Assembly: GCF_900156735.1 (NCBI RefSeq) | Contig: NZ_FTOL01000009.1 | Location: 112,545 to 176,544 of the forward strand | Direction: 5' to 3' | Source: Chryseobacterium ureilyticum | GTDB lineage: Bacteria; Bacteroidota; Bacteroidia; Flavobacteriales; Weeksellaceae | Length of the DNA: 64,000 bases | Part shown: piece by piece, positions 25,703-33,861 of the stretch | How positions within the stretch are numbered: the first letter of the stretch is position 1 | Layout of the letters: every line of letters begins with the position of its first letter | Position numbers and translations under genes: made by a program | The notes under the pieces: model-generated | Told to the model about the DNA's origin: nothing | What the model saw: the letters and a program-made list of their open reading frames with translations, nothing else | The model's database searches: none

Positions 25703-27262
25703 ATGAATCCAGGAACTATCCTTTTGCTATTCGTTTTTATCTACTTTATCGGTCTTTTGGTGATCTCTTATTTCACCAGCCGAAATTCTGATAACCAGTC
25801 ATTCTTTATTGGTAATAAAAAAAGTAAATGGTGGCTTGTGGCATTCGGGATGATCGGAACCAGTTTAAGTGGGGTGACCTTCATTTCAGTTCCGGGAACA
25901 GTAGGAAAAATGACCGGCTCTGAATATATTTATGGAGGTTTCGAATATTATATGATGGTGATTGGTTTTTTCATTGGATATTTTATTGTCGCAGCCATAC
26001 TGCTTCCGTTGTATTATAAAATGAATCTGACTTCTATTTATACCTATTTAGGGAAAAGATTCAATGTGGAAGCGCATAAAATCGGTTCAATATTTTTTAT
26101 TATTTCGAGAGCTATTGGAGCTACAGCGAGATTATATCTGGTAGTGAATGTTTTACAGATATTCCTGTTGGAAGGACTGGGAGTGCCGTTTTGGGTTACT
26201 TCTCTTGTACTTTTACTGATGGTACTTCTTTATACTTTTGAAGGAGGGGTGAAAACTATTGTGATCACGGATACTTTACAGACTTCTTTTATGATCATCA
26301 GTTTGGTAGCTTGTATCGTTTATATTTTATCCAATCTGAATCTGTCTTTCGGGGAAGCTTATACTATTTTAGAGCAGAAAAATTATACTCACTTTATCAA
26401 TTTTGATCCAAATTCCAAAACCTTCTTCCTTAAAACCATCTTGGGAGGAATCTTCATTACAATCGCCATGACTGGATTGGATCAGGAAATGATGCAGAAA
26501 AATATTTCCGTGGATAACCTTAAGAATTCAAAGAAAAACATGCTGACGTTTGCAGGAACTCTTCTTTTGGTCAACCTTGCTTTTCTATTTTTAGGCGGGT
26601 TACTTTATCTTTTCGCATTACAGCATGGTGCAGGATACGGAACTACAGGAACTGATCCTGTGACTAATATCTTTGGTTTCAAAGATGCTGCAGGAAATAT
26701 TAAGAACGTTATGGGAGATGACCTTTTCCCTGCTTTATCACTTCAGGGATATTTCCCGATGACAATTTCCGTTATTTTCATCATCGGATTAATCTCGGCA
26801 TTATTCCCTTCTGCTGATGGAGCTTTGACAGCGGTTACAAGTTCTTATTGTGTAGATTTATTAAACCTAAATGAAGATAAAACCAAAACAGAAAAAGAAA
26901 AGAAAAGGCTTCGTATGAAAGTGCATTTAACATTCACTGTAGTTTTCTTCATCCTGATCATGGTTTTTAAGGCATTAAATGACAAATCAATTGTTTATCT
27001 GATCATGGAAGTTGCAGGTTACACTTACGGACCGTTATTAGGGCTTTTTGCTTTTGGAATTTTCACCAAGTTCCAGATTTCAAAGAAGTATTCTATTCTT
27101 ACAGTGACAATCCTGGCTCCGATATTCACATATCTCATCAACTATGCAGTAACAACTTATACAGACTACAGAATTGGTGTAGAACTTATTGTTCTTAACG
27201 GGTTATTGACCTTTATTGGGCTATGGCTGGTAAAAAACAAGCAACATTTGAGAGTTGTATAA
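25703..27262 (+). CDS. Sodium:solute symporter family protein
   Basis: A 519-residue inner-membrane protein of the SSS family (PF00474 type), with about 13 hydrophobic helices. Family features are 'GTSLSGVTFISVPG' in an early helix, 'ISRAIGATARLYLVVNVLQ', and 'GLDQEMMQKNISVDNLKNSKKNM', followed by 'LFPSADGALTAVTSSY'. Substrates of this subgroup in flavobacteria are mostly unknown; sugars, acids or amino acids are possible. It is closely followed (27 bases) by a secreted SGNH hydrolase, and the pair may be co-expressed to liberate and import a nutrient. Confidence 0.92.
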   Translation: MNPGTILLLFVFIYFIGLLVISYFTSRNSDNQSFFIGNKKSKWWLVAFGMIGTSLSGVTFISVPGTVGKMTGSEYIYGGFEYYMMVIGFFIGYFIVAAILLPLYYKMNLTSIYTYLGKRFNVEAHKIGSIFFIISRAIGATARLYLVVNVLQIFLLEGLGVPFWVTSLVLLLMVLLYTFEGGVKTIVITDTLQTSFMIISLVACIVYILSNLNLSFGEAYTILEQKNYTHFINFDPNSKTFFLKTILGGIFITIAMTGLDQEMMQKNISVDNLKNSKKNMLTFAGTLLLVNLAFLFLGGLLYLFALQHGAGYGTTGTDPVTNIFGFKDAAGNIKNVMGDDLFPALSLQGYFPMTISVIFIIGLISALFPSADGALTAVTSSYCVDLLNLNEDKTKTEKEKKRLRMKVHLTFTVVFFILIMVFKALNDKSIVYLIMEVAGYTYGPLLGLFAFGIFTKFQISKKYSILTVTILAPIFTYLINYAVTTYTDYRIGVELIVLNGLLTFIGLWLVKNKQHLRVV

Positions 27263-27289
27263 TTAAGCATAACCATAAAATTATCAGTT

Positions 27290-27979
27290 ATGAAATTATT
27301 CATTTTTATAGCCTTTAATCTGTTTTCCTGCATATTTATAAATGCACAAAGCGCAGTTGATTTTGCCAATCTTACAAGGTATAAGGATGAAAATACAAAC
27401 ATTTTAAGTTCCAAGAAAAAAGTGGATGTTGTCTTTATGGGTAATTCCATTACGGAAGGTTGGGTAAAGAGTCATCCTGAGTTTTTCTCTGAAAACAATT
27501 ATACAGGCAGAGGGATCAGTGGGCAAACTACATCACAGATGTTGCTTCGTTTTCAGAATGATGTTGTTGCTTTACACCCCAAGCTGGTCATCATTAATGC
27601 AGGAATCAATGATATTGCTCAGAATACGGGCATATATGAACCTTATTTCACTTTTAACAACATCAAAGCTATGGCTGATATTGCTCAAAAAAACGGAATT
27701 AAAGTAATTATTACTTCCGTATTGCCTGCAGCAGAATTTCCATGGCGTAAAGAAATAACAGATGCTCCTCAAAAAGTAGATGCACTGAATAAAAGATTAA
27801 AGCAATATGCAGACAACAATAAACTCATATTTGTAGATTATAATACCGCAATGAGGGATTCAAAAGGCGGAATGCGTGAAGGGCTTTCAAAAGATGGCAT
27901 ACATCCGGTTCCTGTAGGATATACAATCATGGAACCAATGATTAAAAATGCAATCAATAAAACATTAGGAAAAAAATAA
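27290..27979 (+). CDS. Secreted SGNH/GDSL hydrolase
   Basis: A 229-residue secreted esterase-like enzyme. The signal peptide ends FINAQ (cleavage near 20). All four SGNH blocks are visible: S53 in 'FMGNSITEGW', the oxyanion glycine in 'GRGISGQTT' (about 77), N107 in 'INAGINDI', and D202-x2-H205 in 'DGIHPV'. It resembles acetylhydrolases of the PAF-AH/carbohydrate-esterase type, so sugar deacylation is plausible. It lies just after the symporter gene, which supports a nutrient-acquisition role. Confidence 0.93.
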   Translation: MKLFIFIAFNLFSCIFINAQSAVDFANLTRYKDENTNILSSKKKVDVVFMGNSITEGWVKSHPEFFSENNYTGRGISGQTTSQMLLRFQNDVVALHPKLVIINAGINDIAQNTGIYEPYFTFNNIKAMADIAQKNGIKVIITSVLPAAEFPWRKEITDAPQKVDALNKRLKQYADNNKLIFVDYNTAMRDSKGGMREGLSKDGIHPVPVGYTIMEPMIKNAINKTLGKK

Positions 27980-28002
27980 AATTTAAAAAACATTTACTAA
28001 CT

Positions 28003-28521
28003 ATGAAAAAAATTATTTCACTTTTCATTTTCGTACTGACATTTGGATCTATGAGTGCTCAGGAGAATTTTGAAATATCCACTTTAAGAATTGGTCCTTA
28101 CAAGATCTTTATGGAAAAAAGTGAGGCAGAAAAAATTGCAGGTATAAAACTGAAAACTTCTGATAGCGAAAGTAAGAATGTTGTGAAATACAATGGAGAG
28201 ATCATTAATATTGAAATCTTTCAGGGTTATGGTGGAGCAGCAAAACCTGATGCCGTTACCATTGCAGGAATGACAACTACCAGTAAAAAATTCAGAACAA
28301 AAAGCGGAATGGGTGTTGGAAGTACCAGAGATGAGCTTATCAATGCTTACAGGAATTATCCTATATTCAGTGTTCACCCCGAAGTTGATGATAATGGCAA
28401 ACGTATTAAAGATGCAGGATACTTTAACATTGAGGATTATGATGCAGGAACACAACTTACCTTTAAATTTGTTAATAATATTGTGACTGAAATTACAGTT
28501 TACATCAACGAAGGCTGCTAA
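28003..28521 (+). CDS. Secreted protein of unknown function
   Basis: A 172-residue protein with a signal peptide (MKKIISLFIFVLTFGSMSAQ). The mature part has 'LRIGPYKIFMEKSEAEKIAG' and 'SGMGVGSTRDELINAYRNYPIFSVHPE', a pattern like small periplasmic alpha/beta proteins in which a 'GVGSTRDEL' turn starts a helix. No family name comes to mind. It follows the SGNH gene by 23 bases and ends at a terminator. Confidence 0.75.
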   Translation: MKKIISLFIFVLTFGSMSAQENFEISTLRIGPYKIFMEKSEAEKIAGIKLKTSDSESKNVVKYNGEIINIEIFQGYGGAAKPDAVTIAGMTTTSKKFRTKSGMGVGSTRDELINAYRNYPIFSVHPEVDDNGKRIKDAGYFNIEDYDAGTQLTFKFVNNIVTEITVYINEGC

Positions 28522-28545
28522 AAGAGGGAAAATATTCAAATAATT

Positions 28546-28575
28546 AAAAATCCGGGTTTTTATATCCGGATTTTT
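28546..28575 (+). terminator. Terminator before the transketolase genes
   Basis: AAAAATCCGG (28546-28555) pairs with CCGGATTTTT (28566-28575) across a 10-base loop. Confidence 0.8.
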
Positions 28576-28631
28576 GCATTTCCATAAGCCGGTAAAAAAT
28601 TGTAAATTCGCGTGCAAATAAATCAGATATA

Positions 28632-29483
28632 ATGAGTAAAAGTATTGAAGAGTTAAAATCTCTTACTACGCAGATCAGAAGAGACATTTTAAGAATGGTT
28701 CACGCTGTAAATTCAGGACACCCGGGTGGTAGCTTAGGTTGTACAGAGTATTTCACAGCACTTTACGGAAAGGTAATGAACTATAATCTTCCTTTCACTA
28801 TGGAGGGCAAAAATGAAGATCATTTTTATCTATCAAACGGGCACATTTCACCGGTATTCTATTCTACTTTGGCGAGATTCAACTTCTTCCCGGTAGAGGA
28901 ACTGAAAACTTTCAGAAAACTTGATTCAAGATTACAAGGACACCCTACTACTCACGAAGGACTTCCTGGAATCAGAATCGCTTCAGGTTCTCTTGGGCAA
29001 GGTCTTTCTGTAGCACTTGGTGTGGCTCAAGGTAAAAAATTGGATGGAGATCAGTCTCTTGTTTACTCTCTTCACGGAGATGGTGAGCTTCAGGAAGGTC
29101 AAGTCTGGGAAGCATTGATGTATGCTGCTGCTAAAAAAGTAGACAATATTATTTCTACAATCGATTACAACGGACGTCAGATCGATGGAGATACTGATGA
29201 TGTATTAAGCCTAGGAAATCTTCATGCTAAGCTTGAAGCTTTCGGATGGATTGTTTTAGAAGAGAAAAACGGTAACGATCTTGAAGCTGTAATCGCAATC
29301 CTTGAGAAAGCTAAAACAGAGACAGGAAAAGGTAAGCCGGTAGCAATCATTCTTCACACAGAAATGGGTGCAGGAGTAGACTTTATGATGGGAAGTCATG
29401 CTTGGCATGGTAAAGCTCCTAATGATGAGCAATTGGAAACAGCATTCAAACAATTGTATTTAGAAGCTCCTGCTGACTACTAA
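28632..29483 (+). CDS. Transketolase, N-terminal (TPP-binding) subunit
   Basis: The 283-residue half of a split transketolase of the non-oxidative pentose phosphate pathway. It holds the thiamine-diphosphate motif: 'HGDGELQEGQVWEALMYAAAKKVDNI' (GDG at the start, then N in 'DYNGRQ'). Earlier family marks are 'HAVNSGHPGGSLGCTEYF' and 'RQGHPTTHEGLPGI'-like residues. Its partner is at 30668, separated by a secreted-protein gene. The two chains together equal one full-length enzyme. Assignment is firm. Confidence 0.95.
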   Translation: MSKSIEELKSLTTQIRRDILRMVHAVNSGHPGGSLGCTEYFTALYGKVMNYNLPFTMEGKNEDHFYLSNGHISPVFYSTLARFNFFPVEELKTFRKLDSRLQGHPTTHEGLPGIRIASGSLGQGLSVALGVAQGKKLDGDQSLVYSLHGDGELQEGQVWEALMYAAAKKVDNIISTIDYNGRQIDGDTDDVLSLGNLHAKLEAFGWIVLEEKNGNDLEAVIAILEKAKTETGKGKPVAIILHTEMGAGVDFMMGSHAWHGKAPNDEQLETAFKQLYLEAPADY

Positions 29484-29513
29484 TATCTTTAAAAAATCAG
29501 TCATCAAATTTTC

Positions 29514-30656
29514 ATGAAAAAATTCATTTTAATCTGCTTTCTTACCAGTTTTATTCTTGGTATTGCTCAGGAAAAGAAGGTTTCTTTTGCAAAGGAACTT
29601 ACCTATCAGATGATGGGAAATCAACTGTCCAATTCTCAGGTGAAAATGTATGTTAGCAATAATAATGAATTTTTCACCAATGTTACCTTCAAGGATATTC
29701 CGATGTATTTCTTTACGGATGCATTGGCTACAAGCCCTGTAAGTCTGGAAATAAACAACCGTCTTACCGGTGAAGGTATGGGAAAGCATTTTTGGAGTTC
29801 TATACAAAGTTCTTACTCAGAAAATACTGATAAGGAATATGTTTTTGAAACGAAAAAGCTGAATACCAAAGAAACCATCTTAGGGATTCCATGCAACCAT
29901 TATCTGGTTAATTTCAAACCCAAAAAGGACCCGCAATATACTCGTAAGGATGATTTCTTAAAGGTATGTATTGATGAAACTTCTCCTTATAACAGTTTTA
30001 CTGTTTTCAACGGATTAGTGAAGCAATACCTTACAATACCTAAGCTTGAAAAATCCGGGTTAAAGGGACTTATTCTGAAAGTAGCACCTGAAAAGGATTA
30101 TGATCGTGAGTATCTTGTCATGAAATCTATAGCAGATTCTAAAGATTTTATTTCTGTAGATCATAAGAAAATTATTACAGATCAGCAGAGAAGACGGGAT
30201 TCTATAATGCTTGCTTATCAAAAAGAGCTGGATGAATATAATACAACCAGTGCAGACTCGGCAGTTGTGGCAGCTGATTCCGCAGCAGTAGAATTTGAAG
30301 AATATTCATTCGTCATTGATTATGTCTCTGACTATAAGAAAAAGCTTTCTTCAGAAGACGGTTTAGCAATTCATAATATCCATAATGATAAGCTTTGGAA
30401 AGGATTACCTCAACACTGCGTTAATTTTGAGAAAAATATTCCTCAATTCAAGAATAAAGAATTAAAGGAACACTTGAGAAATTATACAGGACAAACGTGC
30501 GACATGTATCTTTCACAGTTTGAACCACATTCTGTAGGTATTAAAGCAACATTGGATGAAATAAGACGGGAAGTTTTATACTTCAACGAAATTCAGGAAA
30601 AACTTGATCCGGCTGATAAAAAGAAATTAAACAACTATTTAAACAATCTCGATTAA
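29514..30656 (+). CDS. Secreted protein between the transketolase halves
   Basis: A 380-residue protein with a signal peptide (MKKFILICFLTSFILGIAQ). It has 'ETILGIPCNHYLVNFKPKKD', a segment like those of DUF4412/GLPGLI-type periplasmic proteins, a cluster of charged residues ('TDQQRRRDSI', then a D/E/A-rich stretch near 240-260) and a C-terminal helical region. No catalytic motif is evident. It sits 30 bases after one transketolase subunit and 11 before the other, so it must be co-transcribed. Whether it has anything to do with the pathway is unknown. Confidence 0.7.
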   Translation: MKKFILICFLTSFILGIAQEKKVSFAKELTYQMMGNQLSNSQVKMYVSNNNEFFTNVTFKDIPMYFFTDALATSPVSLEINNRLTGEGMGKHFWSSIQSSYSENTDKEYVFETKKLNTKETILGIPCNHYLVNFKPKKDPQYTRKDDFLKVCIDETSPYNSFTVFNGLVKQYLTIPKLEKSGLKGLILKVAPEKDYDREYLVMKSIADSKDFISVDHKKIITDQQRRRDSIMLAYQKELDEYNTTSADSAVVAADSAAVEFEEYSFVIDYVSDYKKKLSSEDGLAIHNIHNDKLWKGLPQHCVNFEKNIPQFKNKELKEHLRNYTGQTCDMYLSQFEPHSVGIKATLDEIRREVLYFNEIQEKLDPADKKKLNNYLNNLD

Positions 30657-30667
30657 TAAAAATAAAA

Positions 30668-31615
30668 ATGAAATATACATATACAGAAAAAAAGGACACT
30701 CGTTCAGGATTCGGAGCCGGATTAGCGGAACTTGCTGACAAAAATCCTAATGTAGTAGCACTTTGTGCAGACCTTATCGGTTCTTTGAAAATGGAGAAAT
30801 TCATTGAAAAAGCTCCTGAAAGATTCTTCCAGGTAGGTATTGCAGAAGCAAACATGATGGGACTTGCTGCAGGTCTTAGCATCACTGGAAAAATTCCTTT
30901 CACAGGAACTTTTGCTAACTTCTCTACTTCAAGAGTATATGACCAAATCCGTCAGTCTATCGCTTACTCTGGTAAGAATGTAAAAATCTGTGCATCTCAC
31001 GCAGGTCTTACTTTAGGAGAAGATGGAGCTACTCACCAGGTATTGGAAGATATCGGGATGATGAAAATGCTTCCTGGAATGACAGTAATCAACCCTTGTG
31101 ACTACAACCAGACAAAAGCGGCTACAATCGCTATTGCTGAGCACGAAGGTCCTGTATATTTAAGATTCGGTAGACCAACTGTTCCTGTATTCATCCCTGA
31201 AGATATGCCTTTCGAAATTGGAAAAGGAATCATGCTTCAGGAAGGTACTGATGTAACGATTGTTGCAACAGGACACCTTGTATGGGAATCTCTTGTAGCT
31301 GCTGATGAGCTTGAGAAAGAAGGTATTTCTTGTGAGGTGATCAACATCCACACGATTAAGCCTCTTGATGAAGAGATCATCTTAAAATCTGTAGAAAAAA
31401 CAGGTAAGATTGTAACGGCTGAGGAGCACAACTACCTTGGTGGTTTAGGAGAATCTGTTGCGGGAATGCTTGCAAGAAGAAGACCTACAAGACAGGAATT
31501 TGTAGCTGTAAATGATACTTTCGGAGAGTCTGCAACACCTGCTGAACTGATGAAGAAGTATAAGATTGATGCTGCTGCAGTGAAAGAAGCTGTAAAAAGA
31601 ATTTTAGCTAACTAA
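30668..31615 (+). CDS. Transketolase, C-terminal (pyrimidine and lyase) subunit
   Basis: The 315-residue second half of the split transketolase. It starts with the pyrimidine-binding domain: 'DTRSGFGAGLAELADKNPNVVALCADL' and 'RFFQVGIAEANMMGLAAGLS', then 'SHAGLTLGEDGATHQVLEDI' and a C-terminal regulatory/lyase domain with 'EEHNYLGGLGESVA'. It completes the enzyme begun by the gene at 28632. A strong terminator follows. Confidence 0.95.
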   Translation: MKYTYTEKKDTRSGFGAGLAELADKNPNVVALCADLIGSLKMEKFIEKAPERFFQVGIAEANMMGLAAGLSITGKIPFTGTFANFSTSRVYDQIRQSIAYSGKNVKICASHAGLTLGEDGATHQVLEDIGMMKMLPGMTVINPCDYNQTKAATIAIAEHEGPVYLRFGRPTVPVFIPEDMPFEIGKGIMLQEGTDVTIVATGHLVWESLVAADELEKEGISCEVINIHTIKPLDEEIILKSVEKTGKIVTAEEHNYLGGLGESVAGMLARRRPTRQEFVAVNDTFGESATPAELMKKYKIDAAAVKEAVKRILAN

Positions 31616-31636
31616 TCAGCTTTCTTTAATAATATA

Positions 31637-31669
31637 ACTTGGGGCTGTTTCTTCGAAACAGCCCCAAGT
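31637..31669 (+). terminator. Terminator of the transketolase operon
   Basis: A perfect 15-bp stem (31637-31651 with 31655-31669), loop TTC, followed by six T residues. It is one of the strongest terminators in the window. Confidence 0.92.
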
Positions 31670-31711
31670 CTTTTTTGAATGATTCAATGTTGAAGATTTG
31701 TACAAAGCTTT

Positions 31712-31766
31712 AACCACCCCGTCAAAAATTCTTTGAATTTTTGCCACCCCTCCAGCGAAGAGGAAT
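31712..31766. repeat. CCACCCC dispersed element with inverted repeat
   Basis: A compact element with CCACCCC at both shoulders (31714-31720 and 31744-31750) and a perfect 9-bp hairpin CAAAAATTC/GAATTTTTG between them (31723-31731 with 31735-31743). The right end (CCCTCC ... GAGG) is an imperfect inverted repeat. I recall similar elements scattered in Chryseobacterium genomes, but could not search. It lies between a terminator and a convergent gene. Confidence 0.55.
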
Positions 31767-31826
31767 GGTTATACTTATAGTTGTCATGGTTGTAGCTTCT
31801 ACCCTACTTATCGTTTTTGTTTATAA

Positions 31827-32339
31827 TTACCGTTCGTTGAAAGGAATTCCTACAGCGATCAGAATTGGGCATAATATTTCTTTTATATATTCATCTTCTC
31901 TCTCAACGGATTTCTTAGATCCTGAAAAGTAATTGCTGATCCTATAATTTTTCACAAACTGATTTCTTTTTTTCCCGATGGAATAGTAATATCCGCCTCT
32001 TTCTTCATTGATAAAATAAGCCATTTCATCAAAGGTCATGATCTTCCTGGACAACATCCATTTTTTATAAATACACCGCTCGGATTTATCAAAGATAAAC
32101 TTCACAGGAACCCTGAAAAACAGATCAAAGAGTAAATATCCCATACAGACAATCCAAATTGCAAAAACAACCCTAAAGGCATCCCCGGACATTTGATCCA
32201 TAAAGTAATACATGATCGCAGGAAGCACAATGATACCCAATACCAGCCACCCTATTAAAGTACTTAAGGAACTATAATTAGGCATAAAGCTTATTTCGCT
32301 TCCGTTCTCTTCAAACTTATAACGGTCTGTTATATTCAT
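31827..32339 (-). CDS. Small membrane protein with PH-like tail
   Basis: A 170-residue protein. The ATG at 32339 is preferred to the one at 32351. Residues about 28-80 form two hydrophobic helices, then a cytoplasmic domain with 'IFDKSERCIYKKWMLSRKIMTFDEMAYF' and 'YSIGKKRNQFVKNYRISNYF', a layout like bacterial PH-like or YcxB-type membrane proteins. The same architecture appears at 32317 and 34841. Function unknown. It overlaps the end of the gene upstream by 23 bases, so the two are an operon. Confidence 0.8.
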   Translation of the reverse strand: MNITDRYKFEENGSEISFMPNYSSLSTLIGWLVLGIIVLPAIMYYFMDQMSGDAFRVVFAIWIVCMGYLLFDLFFRVPVKFIFDKSERCIYKKWMLSRKIMTFDEMAYFINEERGGYYYSIGKKRNQFVKNYRISNYFSGSKKSVEREDEYIKEILCPILIAVGIPFNER

Positions 32340-32796
32340 TGCCCTGCTCATTCAGTTTCATAATATCTTCGGTTTCATTTACCATTTCCTGTATTCCTCT
32401 TTGTGTAAGAGACTGCCCAATAGTAAGCTGCTTCTCCTTTCCATCTACCTCAAAGTAAATAGACAACACAACATTAGTGGTAATAAAGCCCATATACTTT
32501 GTAGCCAATACATGAAAGTTGGTAAAATCCTTTATATCGTACGTTCTTTCCGGAACGAAGATGGTATGCTTTCCTGTAATGGTTTTCCGGTCCATATCAA
32601 TGATAAATTTCTTCGTAAAGAAATTAACAGCAATAAGCACTACCAATGCAATGAGAATAAGACTAAGAATTCTTACATCCTTAAAGATCAGTCCTGCTAT
32701 TATTAAAAAGAAAAGACATAAAACAGAGACAAAAACCGGTTGATTTTTAAAGATATATTGGTTTCCTTCCTGTTTGTAAAATTTATATGAGTTCAT
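32317..32796 (-). CDS. Small membrane protein with PH-like tail
   Basis: A 159-residue protein with two hydrophobic helices near 22-60, then 'FIIDMDRKTITGKHTIFVPERTYDIKDFTNF' and a C-terminal 'QSLTQRGIQEMVNETEDIMKL'. The pattern (two helices followed by a beta-rich tail with 'DmdrkTI.gk' and a terminal helix) matches its neighbours at 31827 and 34841, so these are old paralogs. The role is unknown. Its start is isolated by a 240-base gap. Confidence 0.8.
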   Translation of the reverse strand: MNSYKFYKQEGNQYIFKNQPVFVSVLCLFFLIIAGLIFKDVRILSLILIALVVLIAVNFFTKKFIIDMDRKTITGKHTIFVPERTYDIKDFTNFHVLATKYMGFITTNVVLSIYFEVDGKEKQLTIGQSLTQRGIQEMVNETEDIMKLNEQGNEYNRPL

Positions 32797-33039
32797 AAAG
32801 ATTTGGGTTTATATATTTGATTTAGGTTTATAAAAATTCAATGTTGAGCTTTTTTAAATCTTCCATAGACTGAATCTTTTTACATGATTACATAATCTGT
32901 TGATTTTCCGTTCAATGAAGTTTTCCAATGTTAAAAATCACATTAAGAGTATTATTACTCTTGTAAGATGTATCTGAGACAATTATTTTATCCTGCTTCA
33001 TACGATATATTTAAGTGTGTTTTTTTGTTTTACATCCTT

Positions 33040-33573
33040 TTAATTGCCCCAGGTTTCCATCCAATCCAGATATTCACTTTTATATTCATTATCATTAAGC
33101 CTGATAATAATATTCTTCAGATCGTGTTTCTCAAATTCATAATCTGAAACGGTGAAAATCAGGAAAATATCTTTCCCTATAATATTTTTGAAAAAGTTCT
33201 CATTTTTAAGTTTTTCAAGTACTTCAATGCAGGTTGCATAAAGTTTAGCCTGAAATCTCTGAAACCACTCATCATCTTCCTCATTTTTCTCAAGCTCTGT
33301 TCTCAGAATTGTACAAATGTCATTAAATTCTTTATCTGCTCCTTCCATTTCATACGTCCATTCTGCAGGCTCATATTTATAATACATTGTATCATCTTCA
33401 TCTACCTCTTTAAGCATTTCCTGTGTATTAGAAGAAGGACATACCGTCATTGCTCCTTCATCACTGTATAAAGCAAAGCTGTAAATTCCTTCAGCACCGT
33501 GCTTTTCATACATTTCTAAAAAAGCTTTTCTTGCCGCTGATTCTATCTGTTGTTTCAACGTTTCAAAATCCAT
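33040..33573 (-). CDS. DUF4303 domain protein
   Basis: A 177-residue acidic, soluble protein without signal peptide. It fits the DUF4303 pattern, a domain related to immunity- and SMI1-like proteins: early 'IYSFALYSDEGAMTVCPSSNTQEML', then 'YKYEPAEWTYEMEGADKEFNDIC' and a terminal 'LIFTVSDYEFEKHDLKNIIIRLND'. DUF4303 is often found next to polymorphic toxins, though none is nearby. It lies downstream of the 58-residue membrane protein gene on the same strand. Function unknown. Confidence 0.85.
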   Translation of the reverse strand: MDFETLKQQIESAARKAFLEMYEKHGAEGIYSFALYSDEGAMTVCPSSNTQEMLKEVDEDDTMYYKYEPAEWTYEMEGADKEFNDICTILRTELEKNEEDDEWFQRFQAKLYATCIEVLEKLKNENFFKNIIGKDIFLIFTVSDYEFEKHDLKNIIIRLNDNEYKSEYLDWMETWGN

Positions 33574-33662
33574 ACTTATTTTTCTTCTTTAAAATGGGCG
33601 GTAAAATTACCCTTATCCGGCTATTATATTCTTTTAAAGTATAGCCAATTTCATGAATATAG

Positions 33663-33839
33663 CTATCTGTTTTTATTATACATAATCATCCCAGGGATCA
33701 AAATTGCGGCTCCCGCGAGTATAGGGGGTAATTCTCCATATTTGAATAACCATGATGTTTCTTTGGATGGTCCTATTTTAATGATTACCACCAAACAGAA
33801 CCCGATAATGATCAGAATAATTCCTAATATTTTTTTCAT
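33663..33839 (-). CDS. Small two-helix membrane protein, 58 residues
   Basis: A short gene that length cut-offs miss. The product begins MKKILGIILIIIGFCLVVI, has a polar hinge (IGPSKETSW), then a second hydrophobic stretch with 'PPILAGAAILIPGMIMY' and ends NKNR. This positive-outside-in layout is typical of small inner-membrane proteins. It is 22 bases downstream of the DUF3829 lipoprotein gene and 89 before the DUF4303 gene, all on the minus strand, so co-transcription is likely. No function can be assigned. Confidence 0.65.
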   Translation of the reverse strand: MKKILGIILIIIGFCLVVIIKIGPSKETSWLFKYGELPPILAGAAILIPGMIMYNKNR

Positions 33840-33861
33840 AATGTCAAATTTTAATTATAGA

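Noticed and set aside
28084..28617. A 177-codon minus-strand frame over the secreted protein gene at 28003
   Set aside because: The plus-strand gene has a signal peptide, a proper start and a terminator; the opposite frame is rich in Cys, Asn, Phe and Ile as shadows usually are.
31741..31932. A 63-codon plus-strand open frame
   Set aside because: It begins inside the CCACCCC repeat and runs antisense into the gene at 31827; there is no conserved character in the product.
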